Below, piece by piece: positions 9,476-17,488 of a stretch of 64,000 bases of DNA (the first letter of the stretch is position 1; each line of letters begins with the position of its first letter). The translations under genes and the position numbers were made by a program. The DNA comes from Neptuniibacter pectenicola (lineage in GTDB: Bacteria; Pseudomonadota; Gammaproteobacteria; Pseudomonadales; Balneatricaceae): positions 186,001 through 250,000 of the forward strand of contig NZ_LUTS01000003.1 in assembly GCF_001597735.1 (NCBI RefSeq), read 5' to 3'. Below the pieces are notes generated by a model. That model made no database searches. It worked only from the letters and a program-made list of their open reading frames with translations, and was not told the origin of the DNA.

Positions 9476-10108
9476 ATGAGTTTGCTTGATGTGACCGCAA
9501 GACCGGCATCGTTTGTGGAGCTTAATACAGTGATCCCGAATGTAGTGGTGGAGCTTAAATATTTCACAGGTGATAACTTTGTCGGTTCTCGAGTTAACGG
9601 CTACGAACGCGAGGTTTGCCTGATAACACACCCGGCCGCACAAGCGCTTTTGAGAGTTCAGCATGAACTCGCCAGTTTTGGTTTAGGCCTTAAAGTGTTT
9701 GATGCGTATCGTCCGCAAAGGGCTGTAGATCACTTTATTGATTGGTGTCGAGAGGTTGGTCCTTGCGCTACGCAGTCACGTTTTTTTCCAGATTTAGCTA
9801 AAGGAGAGCTTTTTAGTAAAGGCTACTTAGTGCGCCACTCAAGCCATAGTCGTGGTAGTACCGTTGATCTGACGCTTATTGATTTAGTCAGCCAAACAGA
9901 GCTTGAGATGGGGACTGAGTTTGATTTTTTTGGGCCTGAATCATGGATTGATCATCAGCAGATACCACACCAGGCAAGAGCTAATCGGATGTTATTGCAA
10001 AAACTGATGATGCAACACGGTTTTGTACCTTACCATCATGAGTGGTGGCACTTTACCTTGCAGGGTGAGCTTTACACGGATACCTATTTCGATTTTCTAA
10101 TTGCATAG
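9476..10108 (+). CDS. D-alanyl-D-alanine dipeptidase, VanX/DdpX family
   Basis: About 210-residue zinc dipeptidase that splits D-Ala-D-Ala. The metal motif SxHxxGxxxD is present as SSHSRGSTVD, and the second zinc-ligand segment HHEWWHFTL carries the catalytic Glu and His. KVFDAYRPQRA supplies the conserved Arg region. No signal peptide is seen, so it is probably cytoplasmic, with a role in peptidoglycan dipeptide reuse as proposed for E. coli DdpX rather than vancomycin resistance: there is no vanH or vanA neighbour. The start is uncertain. The ATG at 9476 touches the GGGAG purine run with no spacer, while an in-frame TTG at 9482 has better spacing. Confidence 0.85.
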   Translation: MSLLDVTARPASFVELNTVIPNVVVELKYFTGDNFVGSRVNGYEREVCLITHPAAQALLRVQHELASFGLGLKVFDAYRPQRAVDHFIDWCREVGPCATQSRFFPDLAKGELFSKGYLVRHSSHSRGSTVDLTLIDLVSQTELEMGTEFDFFGPESWIDHQQIPHQARANRMLLQKLMMQHGFVPYHHEWWHFTLQGELYTDTYFDFLIA

Positions 10109-10575
10109 CGAGGGTGAGCAAGCCCACCATGTTATATGTTTATAAGGCCATGCCCACTGTGTTGTGCGGCTAAATCGCACACCTTTTTCCTCCTTACGCC
10201 TGATAACTCCCCTCTATTGCTGGTACCCCTCCCGTTTTATTGATACTGGAGTGAGTGAATAAAACGGCCCGTTTTAGAGGCCTTATTTACGGGGATGTTA
10301 TTTAAATCCTTCTTTCTACGGCAATCCCTACCGTTTTCCACTATATTTGTATTATTGAATAGTTGTTTTTTGTTTGAGCATGTAGCAGTGAGCGCCAGCG
10401 CAATTGACTTGCAACTTTTCTTGTTTAGGCTAAGAATTAGCTTGCTTCAAACGTACCTCCCACCTTAAACGCTATAAAGTGGCTACCACGGATATGGCTC
10501 AGGTATAGTTAATCTGTTCTGTGTAACAGTGTTCTATTGCTTCGTTTTGTATGCTGAAGCTATAAGGGATTAATA
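10109..10575. other. 467-base intergenic region upstream of the GTPase module
   Basis: No gene is seen. It holds a terminator-like hairpin (10163-10188) and a cluster of CGTTTTA repeats: CGTTTTATT at 10233-10241, its inverse AATAAAACG at 10258-10266, and an overlapping AAAACGG/CCGTTTT palindrome to about 10275. Nearer the gene, CTGTT/AACAG forms a small inverted repeat around 10514-10529. A promoter could not be assigned with confidence. Confidence 0.5.
10163..10188 (+). terminator. Probable terminator of the dipeptidase gene
   Basis: Stem TGTGCG/CGCACA (10163-10168 and 10176-10181) with a 7-base loop, followed by CC and five T. Modest stem length. Confidence 0.55.
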
Positions 10576-11541
10576 ATGACTGATTATAAAGTTTTATTCA
10601 CAGGCTCGGTGTGCTCAGGTAAGACCACGGCCATTCGTTCATTAAGCGACATCGAAACGGTTGATACGGATGCCCGAGTCAGTGACTCGGCTATTCGCCG
10701 TAAGCGAAAAACCACAATTGCGATGGATTACGGGGTACTGGATTTATCGGATGACGCTCGCTTGCACCTTTATGGAACACCGGGGCAAGAGCGCTTTAAG
10801 TTTATGTGGGAAGTGATGATGAGTGACTTAGTGCATGATGCTGAGGGACTGGTCTTGCTGGTGGATAATACGCGGAACGACCCATTTAAAGATATCCGTT
10901 TTTATGTGGAAGAGTTTCGTGACTTTATTGTGCGTCGTCGCTTAATTATTGCCGTTACCCATTCGGATGAACAAGCCGAACCCGATCACGATTACTATAT
11001 GCAAGAACTGAAGGCGATGGGGTTGTTTACGACGGTCATCTTCATTGATGCTAGGGATCCCTCTTCGGTGTTAAAAATCGTTAAAGAGTTGGTTGGGCAT
11101 AGGGAAAAAGAGATCGCTTGGTCGGAACTGGAAGAGCGCTTGGCTGTAAATAGTTCGATGCCTCAAGTCACCGAGGAAGAGCATGAGTCTTCTAGCGCTG
11201 ACATGAGTGAGAATGTCACCCTCCTTGACGCCGCAATGAATACCCGAGGTATAACGGGGGCTATTCACTTAGGCGCGGACCGTAAAGTGCTTAGCTCTAA
11301 TGTAAGCAGTAAGCAAAATAAAGAGTTGCTTCGCTCCATGATCAATCTCGTGACTGCATTAGAGACGAAAGCGTCTTTCTTAGGGCATATAGACGACCTG
11401 GTGTTATGTGGGCCGCAACAAGAAACCCTATCGGTTTTTGTGGAAAAAGAGCAAGCACTGGGCTTGTGTTCTGATAAAGAGTTAAGTATCAATGTAGTTA
11501 AACAGCAAGCGATGGATCTTTTGCAGTGGAGTCAGCGGTGA
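10576..11541 (+). CDS. CvnD/Mgl-like small GTPase fused to a C-terminal roadblock-like domain, copy 1
   Basis: 321 residues in two parts. Residues 1-185 are a Ras/Arf-like GTPase of the COG2229 type: P-loop GSVCSGKT at 10-17, paired Thr (TT) at 46-47, G3 as LYGTPGQERFKFMW with TPGQ at 68-71, and G4 degenerate as THSD at 128-131 in place of NKxD. The GTPGQ...FMW form is like the CvnD GTPases of actinobacterial conservons. After an acidic, Ser-rich linker, residues about 215-321 (GITGAIHLGADRKVLSSN onward) have the length and strand pattern of a roadblock/LC7 domain, the fold that acts as GAP or partner for such GTPases. The RBS AAGGGA is six bases from the ATG. The downstream gene overlaps by four bases. 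A second copy of the pair follows at 12099. The GTPase call is firm; the roadblock assignment is by pattern. The cellular role is unknown: polarity, motility or signalling are possible. Confidence 0.82.
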   Translation: MTDYKVLFTGSVCSGKTTAIRSLSDIETVDTDARVSDSAIRRKRKTTIAMDYGVLDLSDDARLHLYGTPGQERFKFMWEVMMSDLVHDAEGLVLLVDNTRNDPFKDIRFYVEEFRDFIVRRRLIIAVTHSDEQAEPDHDYYMQELKAMGLFTTVIFIDARDPSSVLKIVKELVGHREKEIAWSELEERLAVNSSMPQVTEEEHESSSADMSENVTLLDAAMNTRGITGAIHLGADRKVLSSNVSSKQNKELLRSMINLVTALETKASFLGHIDDLVLCGPQQETLSVFVEKEQALGLCSDKELSINVVKQQAMDLLQWSQR

Positions 11542-11888
11542 ACGAATTGCTCGGTACAGTCGATAAAGAGAATATTGTTGAGAGTAGTTGCTTCTTGGAA
11601 GGTAAAGAGGTGACCGCGTCCTCTTTTTCTAAAGCGAATCGACATTACGAGACCGTTGCAAGACAGACCTTTAGCTATATCTTTTTAAATGTAGGGAAGC
11701 ATAAAAGTAAGCACAATGAGGCGCATTTAGAGATAGGTGATAAGCGTTTAAGCGGCTTTCTGCTCAAGGCGAATCGGGTGTTGGTCTGCTTGTCGGCGAA
11801 AGATACCAATATTGTTGATGTGCGTGCGCATGTTCAACAGGTTCAGCGTTTAATGTTAAAGGCTGAAGTAGATCGAATGCTCGCTTAA
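11538..11888 (+). CDS. Small roadblock/LC7-like partner protein, copy 1
   Basis: 116-residue protein. The GTG at 11538 is chosen because it overlaps the upstream stop as GTGA and has a GGAG six bases before it; an in-frame GTG at 11526 has no such site. No named domain is certain, but the pattern (early strand with ESSCFLEGKEV, long amphipathic helix, then EAHLEIGDKRLSGF, a strand RVLVCLS and a last helix after DTN) fits a divergent roadblock/LC7 fold. It is paralogous to the protein at 13039: both share EAH(L/I)EIGD, SGF and LS..DTN. The overlap with the GTPase gene implies coupled translation and a probable complex. Confidence 0.72.
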   Translation: MNELLGTVDKENIVESSCFLEGKEVTASSFSKANRHYETVARQTFSYIFLNVGKHKSKHNEAHLEIGDKRLSGFLLKANRVLVCLSAKDTNIVDVRAHVQQVQRLMLKAEVDRMLA

Positions 11889-12098
11889 TTGAGCGTTAGC
11901 TTGATTATAGATCTCTATTTTTCTGTTCCTATCGGTAGGTCTTCGACTTATTCGTCATATCAATACATGATTAAGCATGCGATAAATGCCGTACTCTCGA
12001 TAAAAATCTGAATGTTTTTTGAGGTGTTTTAGTTTCTGTTCAGCTCGATCTGGCTACACTGACACTATCAATATTCCTCTGACATAAGGACAGTATGC

Positions 12099-13055
12099 AT
12101 GAAGGATTATAAGATCCTATTCACAGGGTCGGTTTGTTCAGGTAAAACGACAGCGATTCGGTCAGTGAGTGATATTGAAACACTGGATACAGATGCGCAA
12201 GCCAGTGATGTAACCGTTCGGCGTAAGAAAAACACCACCATCGCAATGGATTATGGTGTGTTAGATTTAAATGATGATACCCGTGTCCATCTGTATGGAA
12301 CGCCAGGACAAGAACGATTCCGCTTTATGTGGGATATGTTAACCAGCGAATTTGCTCACGACGCCATTGGTATGGTGTTATTGGTTGATAACACCCGCAA
12401 AGACCCTTTCAGAGATATCCGCTTCTACGCTAAAGAGTTTGGCGATTACCTGCGCCAACGCCGATTAATTATCGCCGTTACTCACTCCGATGTGGAGCCT
12501 TCCCCTGATTACAACCGTTACCTAAGTGAGTTAAAAGGCTTAGGTGTGATGACAACGGTTATGTTCGTCGATGCCAGAGACCCCCGCGCTATATTGGGGG
12601 TGATTGAAGAGTTGATTTCAGCGGTAGAAAGAGAGATCGATTGGGATAAAGTATCTGATCGCTTGCTTGATACAAATGGCTTTTCGCTTGATTTCTATAA
12701 GCCCCTCTATGAAGAAACACTCCTCGATGCTGCGATGAATAAACGCGGGGTTTTAGGCGCGATGCATCTAGGGGATGCTCATGATGTATTGTGCTCAAAT
12801 ATAGACGATGCCTCCGTTAAAACATTACTACTGAATATTGATAGGCTCACGGGCGCTATTTCCGACAAGGCGAGTTTTATGGGCGCTGTGAATAACGTTG
12901 TTTTAGCGGGACCTGACGTTGATACCTTATCGGTTTTTAATGATCAGAATCAGGCCCTCTGTTTACGTTCAGATAAAGCGATATCACTGCCGGTATTAAA
13001 ACAGCAAGCGAGTGACCTGTTGCAATGGAGTATCGAAAATGACTATATGGCATGA
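12099..13055 (+). CDS. CvnD/Mgl-like small GTPase fused to a C-terminal roadblock-like domain, copy 2
   Basis: 318-residue paralogue of the protein at 10576. The first 74 residues align without a gap: P-loop GSVCSGKT at 10-17, TTIAMDYGVLDL at 46-57, TPGQ at 68-71 followed by ERFRFMW. G4 is again THSD. Divergence is concentrated in the linker between the domains (RLLDTNGFSLDFYKPLYEE here against an acidic Ser-rich linker in copy 1) and in the roadblock-like half, although TLLDAAMN.RG is kept. The RBS AAGGA lies eight bases before the ATG. It has its own 210-base upstream region, so it may be transcribed separately. The next gene overlaps its 3' end by 17 bases. The divergence suggests an old tandem duplication with separate partners. 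Confidence 0.82.
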   Translation: MKDYKILFTGSVCSGKTTAIRSVSDIETLDTDAQASDVTVRRKKNTTIAMDYGVLDLNDDTRVHLYGTPGQERFRFMWDMLTSEFAHDAIGMVLLVDNTRKDPFRDIRFYAKEFGDYLRQRRLIIAVTHSDVEPSPDYNRYLSELKGLGVMTTVMFVDARDPRAILGVIEELISAVEREIDWDKVSDRLLDTNGFSLDFYKPLYEETLLDAAMNKRGVLGAMHLGDAHDVLCSNIDDASVKTLLLNIDRLTGAISDKASFMGAVNNVVLAGPDVDTLSVFNDQNQALCLRSDKAISLPVLKQQASDLLQWSIENDYMA

Positions 13056-13365
13056 TATGCAGGCGGCGGGTTTAATTCATTGCGGCTGCGTATTACTGAA
13101 TGGGGAAGTGCAGCACTCCTGTTTTCCTGCTGAGTCTAAAAAACAATTGGCGGTTGCTAAACAAGCACTCATGTATGTTTTTCGTTCGGTGGATAAAAGC
13201 GATAAGGATTATGATGAAGCACATATCGAGATAGGCGATGCCTTGTTTAGTGGCTTTAAGCTAGATTCTGATAGGTTGCTGATTTTTTTGAGTGAACATG
13301 ACACGAACACATTACAGATCCGTCAGTTTATTGATGACAATAAAGAACGCTTTCTACAGCTGTAA
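13039..13365 (+). CDS. Small roadblock/LC7-like partner protein, copy 2
   Basis: 108-residue paralogue of the protein at 11538. The ATG at 13039 has a TGGAG eight bases upstream; an in-frame GTG at 13012 would lengthen the overlap and lacks a site. It keeps EAHIEIGD, SGF and LSEHDTN, and has a Cys in the first strand (HCGCVLLNGEVQ), where copy 1 also has a Cys. It overlaps the GTPase gene by 17 bases, which points to translational coupling. The fold is inferred from pattern only. Confidence 0.7.
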   Translation: MTIWHDMQAAGLIHCGCVLLNGEVQHSCFPAESKKQLAVAKQALMYVFRSVDKSDKDYDEAHIEIGDALFSGFKLDSDRLLIFLSEHDTNTLQIRQFIDDNKERFLQL

Positions 13366-13419
13366 AGATAGCCTGCCTCGCTTTAATATAAGAATTATCT
13401 AATTTTTGTTTGCTCAGCT

Positions 13420-13448
13420 CTTGAAGCGAACCACTTCCACCCTCATAT
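13420..13448 (+). promoter_or_regulatory. Sigma-32 (heat shock) promoter of clpB
   Basis: CTTGAAG (-35 type, 13420-13426), a 13-base spacer, then CCCTCATAT (-10 type, 13440-13448), close to the RpoH consensus CTTGAAA and CCCCATNT. It lies 84 bases before the clpB start. Confidence 0.8.
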
Positions 13449-13532
13449 CATTGGTATAGATAAATTATTTAATCATCCTATCCTTTATAACGCGAGGATA
13501 ATCGGTGTATTGGATTAACCAGCGGAGGGCAT

Positions 13533-16112
13533 ATGCGTCCAGATAAATTTACATCCCAATTGCAAGAAGCTCTGGCAGACGCGCAATCTTTGGCTGTAGG
13601 CAGAGATCATAATTATATTGAACCTGTTCACTTATTACATGCGTTGTTAGAGCAGAAAAAAGGCAGTGCTGTGCAGTTATTAGCTCAGGCGGGTGCAGAT
13701 ATGCAGCGCTTGCAGAGTCTGACAGCGCAATACATTGATCGCTTGCCGAGTGTGCAAAATCCTGATGGTGAGATTCGTTTTTCTCAAGATGTTGCGCGCG
13801 TTTTTAACAAAACAGATAAGATCGCCCAACAGCGGGGTGATCAATATATCGCTAGCGAGCTTCTTCTCTTAGCATTACTCGATGATAAATCAGATGCAGG
13901 TAAAGCACTGCGTGAATCGGGTGTTAGTAAAGATCGATTAGAAGCGGTTATTAATCAAATGCGTGGAGGGGAGTCGGTGCAAGATCCTAATGCAGAAAGC
14001 AATCGTCAGTCTTTAGATAAATACTGTATCGACCTCACAGAGCGCGCGGAATTAGGCAAATTAGACCCTGTTATCGGCCGTGATGATGAGATTCGTCGGA
14101 CGATTCAGGTGTTACAGCGCAGGACTAAAAATAACCCCGTGCTTATCGGTGAGCCGGGTGTGGGTAAAACAGCGATTGTTGAAGGGTTGGCTCAGCGTAT
14201 TGTGAATGGTGAGGTCCCTGAAGGCCTTAAACGTAAAAAGGTGCTTTCGCTTGATATGGGCTCATTAATCGCCGGCGCTAAATTTCGCGGTGAATTTGAA
14301 GAGCGCTTAAAAGCGGTTTTAAATGAGCTTTCTAAGCAGGAAGGTCAAGTCATCCTATTTATAGATGAGTTGCACACCATGGTTGGGGCAGGCAAGGGCG
14401 AAGGCTCTATGGATGCCGGCAACATGTTAAAACCTGCGCTAGCGCGTGGTGAGTTGCACTGTGTAGGTGCCACAACGCTGGATGAGTACCGTCAATATGT
14501 GGAAAAAGATGCTGCACTAGAGCGTCGTTTCCAAAAAGTGATTGTGGATGAGCCGGATGAGGAATCCACCATTGCGATTTTACGTGGACTAAAAGAGCGT
14601 TACGAAATTCACCATGCGGTAGATATTACCGACTCTGCCATTATTGCCGCCGCTAAGCTGTCGCAGCGATATATCACCGATCGTCAACTGCCTGATAAAG
14701 CGATAGACCTGATCGATGAGGCGGCGTCCCGTATCCGTATGGAGATGGACTCTAAGCCAGAGGATATGGACCGTTTAGAGCGCCGTTTAATCCAATTGAA
14801 GATGGAGCGAGAGGCGCTTAAAAAAGAGAAAGATGCCGCAGCTAAACAGCGCTTACACGAGCTGGAAGATACCATCGCTAAAGTTGAAAAAGAGTTTTCC
14901 GATTTAGATGAAGTGTGGAAAGCTGAAAAACTAGCGTTGCAGGGCTCGCAAAAAGTTAAAGAAGAGTTGGATCAGGCGCGTATTGAGCTGGAAAAGTTCA
15001 CGCGAGCGGGTGATCTACAAAAAATGTCTGAACTGCAATACGGTCTAATTCCTGAACTAGAGAAGCAACTTGCTGCCGCAGCAGAAGCGGAAGAGGAGGG
15101 ACAGCCAGAGACTAAATTACTTCGAAATAAAGTGACCGAAGAAGAGGTGGCTGAAGTTGTCTCTCGGTGGACGGGGATTCCGGTCAACCGTATGTTGGAG
15201 GGTGAACGGGAAAAACTACTTCGTATGGAGACTGAGCTGCATAAGCAAGTGATCGGGCAAGATGAGGCCGTGATTGCTGTCTCAAATGCGGTACGCCGTT
15301 CACGCGCGGGGTTATCTGATCCGAATCGCCCTAATGGTTCATTTCTGTTCCTTGGCCCTACAGGGGTCGGTAAGACCGAGTTGTGTAAAGCCCTCGCGAG
15401 CTTTCTTTTTGATACGAAGGACGCGATGGTACGCATCGATATGTCTGAGTTTATGGAGAAGCACTCCGTTGCTCGTTTAATCGGTGCGCCTCCGGGCTAT
15501 GTGGGTTATGAAGAAGGGGGCTACCTGACCGAGGCCGTGCGGCGTAAGCCATACTCTGTCTTGCTGCTGGATGAGGTAGAAAAAGCACATCCTGATGTCT
15601 TTAATATCCTATTGCAGGTGTTGGAAGATGGTCGTTTAACGGATGGGCAGGGGCGCACTGTTGATTTTAGAAATACGATTGTCGTCATGACGTCAAACTT
15701 GGGGTCTGATCTGATTCAGAACTTCAGTGATGACGACGATTATCAGCTCATGCATAACGCGGTAATGGAATCGGTGGGTATGCATTTCCGCCCTGAGGTG
15801 ATTAACCGTATAGACGAGGTCGTTGTGTTCCATAGCCTGAAGAAAAGTCAGGTGGCAGGCATCGCAACTATCCAGCTTCAGCATTTGCAGGATCGCTTAG
15901 CCGAACGGGAGTTAAAACTCACGTTAACCAGCTCCGCGATGGACAAATTGGTGGAGGTTGGTTTTGAGCCAGTGTATGGGGCGCGGCCTTTAAAACGTGC
16001 GATTCAACAATGGATAGAAAACCCGTTGGCGCAGCAAATACTGGCGGGTAAATACCTTCCCGGTACTGAAATTGCGGTAGATGTCGAGCAAGGGGAATTT
16101 GTGTTTAGATAG
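13533..16112 (+). CDS. clpB: ATP-dependent disaggregase ClpB
   Basis: 859-residue Hsp100 chaperone that works with DnaK to dissolve aggregates, normal length for the family. An N-terminal Clp-N repeat domain is followed by AAA+ module 1 (Walker [10 protein letters not shown], Walker [10 protein letters not shown]), the coiled-coil middle domain (about residues 405-525, [19 protein letters not shown]), and AAA+ module 2 (Walker [10 protein letters not shown], Walker [11 protein letters not shown]). The C-terminal [10 protein letters not shown] sensor-2 segment is intact. There is a strong purine-rich RBS (GCGGAGGG) before the ATG and a sigma-32 promoter upstream. Confidence 0.97.
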   Translation: MRPDKFTSQLQEALADAQSLAVGRDHNYIEPVHLLHALLEQKKGSAVQLLAQAGADMQRLQSLTAQYIDRLPSVQNPDGEIRFSQDVARVFNKTDKIAQQRGDQYIASELLLLALLDDKSDAGKALRESGVSKDRLEAVINQMRGGESVQDPNAESNRQSLDKYCIDLTERAELGKLDPVIGRDDEIRRTIQVLQRRTKNNPVLIGEPGVGKTAIVEGLAQRIVNGEVPEGLKRKKVLSLDMGSLIAGAKFRGEFEERLKAVLNELSKQEGQVILFIDELHTMVGAGKGEGSMDAGNMLKPALARGELHCVGATTLDEYRQYVEKDAALERRFQKVIVDEPDEESTIAILRGLKERYEIHHAVDITDSAIIAAAKLSQRYITDRQLPDKAIDLIDEAASRIRMEMDSKPEDMDRLERRLIQLKMEREALKKEKDAAAKQRLHELEDTIAKVEKEFSDLDEVWKAEKLALQGSQKVKEELDQARIELEKFTRAGDLQKMSELQYGLIPELEKQLAAAAEAEEEGQPETKLLRNKVTEEEVAEVVSRWTGIPVNRMLEGEREKLLRMETELHKQVIGQDEAVIAVSNAVRRSRAGLSDPNRPNGSFLFLGPTGVGKTELCKALASFLFDTKDAMVRIDMSEFMEKHSVARLIGAPPGYVGYEEGGYLTEAVRRKPYSVLLLDEVEKAHPDVFNILLQVLEDGRLTDGQGRTVDFRNTIVVMTSNLGSDLIQNFSDDDDYQLMHNAVMESVGMHFRPEVINRIDEVVVFHSLKKSQVAGIATIQLQHLQDRLAERELKLTLTSSAMDKLVEVGFEPVYGARPLKRAIQQWIENPLAQQILAGKYLPGTEIAVDVEQGEFVFR

Positions 16113-16151
16113 GTTGTATCAGTTTCGACGCGAAAGTTGAGGTTTTCTTCT

Positions 16152-16188
16152 ATAAAAATGCTCGATGCATTGTATCGGGCATTTTTAT
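16152..16188. terminator. Bidirectional terminator after clpB
   Basis: Stem ATAAAAATGC / GCATTTTTAT (16152-16161 and 16179-16188), extended inward by CGAT/ATCG, with A- and T-tracts on both sides. It lies between the convergent clpB and siderophore-interacting protein genes. Confidence 0.8.
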
Positions 16189-16240
16189 ATCTGCTATTTA
16201 TTACCGCGTAGGTCTGTCATCTTCGTTATTGATTCACGTC

Positions 16241-17401
16241 CTATAGGTCCTCGACCGTGCCTCTTTTCGATTTTAAGTTCCAGTATGCCTTGGTGTGATT
16301 GTTTTTTCCGGCGATCTTTCTGTGGTTACGTAAGTAATGTCTCACTGCTTTTGCAGACTCAGATTCGAAAGCGGCCCAAACTACATCTATGTCAGTTATC
16401 TGTTTCACGATGGCTAAGATTTCAGTAGCTTGATTCTCGGGTGGGCATATTATTCTATGTATTTGGCCTGCGGCTAATTGGTCTTTATCCTCAAAATAGC
16501 ACTGCTCATCTTCTGATTCGCTAATGATAATAATGTGAGGCGGTAATGGGTTCTGCCAATGCTCAAGAATGCCTGCCATTGCGGGATAAGCGGTTTCATC
16601 GGCAATAAGTAGGGCTTGCCCATTTGATAGGTGAGGATGTTTATCTTTGGCTTCCGAACGACTCATAATGATGTCGTCAGTGTTGAGCTCATTAGCCCAT
16701 TGACTGCCTAGGGTCTCCCCATGCGTGAAGATGTCTATATATCCTTGATTATGAAAACGATCATTTTTATTCTTTTTCCAGGATTTACGCAGCGTATAAA
16801 GGCGAACATCTTTGTTCGCGCTTTGTAAGAGCTTTTGGCGATTTTTACTGGATAAGTACTTCATCAATGAGATAAAAACACGATCGAAAAGTTTTTTGCT
16901 CCAGTGTTTTTTATTCGATTCTGGAGTAGCTGGGAGGGGGCGTTTTTTAAGTGTTTTTAGCAAAAAAGCATAAGCGTAGCCCGGATAATATGTAGGAAGT
17001 TCGGTCGTGCTTTCAATGGTTAGACGCACTATATTAGTGGTGATTTTTTGTTTGTCTATAATCTTAAAAAAGCGTTTGCCTACGCCGCTAAAATCACGAC
17101 CTTGTTGAATGATAGAGGCATAGGCTTGATAGAGAATTTTGTCCTCTAATTCACCTTCAATTTCAAAAGGCACAAAAATTTTTGTGTTCTGAGGAGTCGT
17201 CTTTAAGTGAACGCTAATGTCTATGCCTTCTTGGAAAATGTCTAGAACGCTTGCTGATCGAATATTCGTCTCGTGTGGGGATTTTGTTTGAGATAGATGA
17301 CTTTTTGCAATCGCTAAAAGTTCTTCCGTATGATCTTGATTAACATGATCAATAATATCTATTTTTTGATCGATATCTTGGATAGGCGTGTAGGTGTCCA
17401 T
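16241..17401 (-). CDS. Siderophore-interacting FAD protein with N-terminal DUF2470-like domain
   Basis: 386 residues. The first 95 or so (IDHVNQDHTEELLAIAK...) look like the DUF2470 domain found at the C-terminus of HugZ-type haem proteins. The rest is a ferredoxin-reductase-like siderophore-interacting protein: the FAD-binding part has RLYTLRKSW (equivalent of the RxYTxR motif), a GSQWANEL segment, then the SIP domain with LLIADETAYPAMAGIL and a C-terminal VWAAFESESAKAVRHYL. Such proteins reduce ferric siderophores in the cytoplasm to release iron. It is the last gene of the minus-strand iron island, 87 bases after the TonB receptor, with a strong hairpin in that gap. The basic insert around residues 165-200 (KKHWSKKLFDR) is longer than usual. 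Confidence 0.85.
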   Translation of the reverse strand: MDTYTPIQDIDQKIDIIDHVNQDHTEELLAIAKSHLSQTKSPHETNIRSASVLDIFQEGIDISVHLKTTPQNTKIFVPFEIEGELEDKILYQAYASIIQQGRDFSGVGKRFFKIIDKQKITTNIVRLTIESTTELPTYYPGYAYAFLLKTLKKRPLPATPESNKKHWSKKLFDRVFISLMKYLSSKNRQKLLQSANKDVRLYTLRKSWKKNKNDRFHNQGYIDIFTHGETLGSQWANELNTDDIIMSRSEAKDKHPHLSNGQALLIADETAYPAMAGILEHWQNPLPPHIIIISESEDEQCYFEDKDQLAAGQIHRIICPPENQATEILAIVKQITDIDVVWAAFESESAKAVRHYLRNHRKIAGKNNHTKAYWNLKSKRGTVEDL

Positions 17402-17437
17402 AGGTCTCGGTATTTAATTAGATAGAAGAGGTGTCAT

Positions 17438-17460
17438 ATAGAGGCGCAATGCGCCTCTAT
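17438..17460 (-). repeat. Perfect 10-bp hairpin between the receptor and reductase genes
   Basis: ATAGAGGCGC / GCGCCTCTAT with a 3-base loop. No T-run follows on the minus strand, so it is more likely an mRNA processing or stability element that sets different levels of receptor and reductase than a terminator. Confidence 0.6.
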
Positions 17461-17488
17461 GATTAGGATGTTGAGGGGCTATAGCCTA

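Noticed and set aside
9476-10108. Vancomycin resistance (VanX) gene
   Set aside because: The domain is VanX-like, but no vanH, vanA, vanR or vanS is near; a peptidoglycan-recycling dipeptidase is more likely.
10200-10280. Integron or attachment site in the CGTTTTA repeat cluster
   Set aside because: The repeats are short and AT-rich with no GTTRRRY-type core, no integrase nearby, and no duplicated flank.
14972-15436. 154-residue open frame antisense to clpB
   Set aside because: It lies wholly opposite the conserved middle and second AAA+ regions of clpB, has a Ser/Arg-rich composition typical of complement frames, and no RBS.
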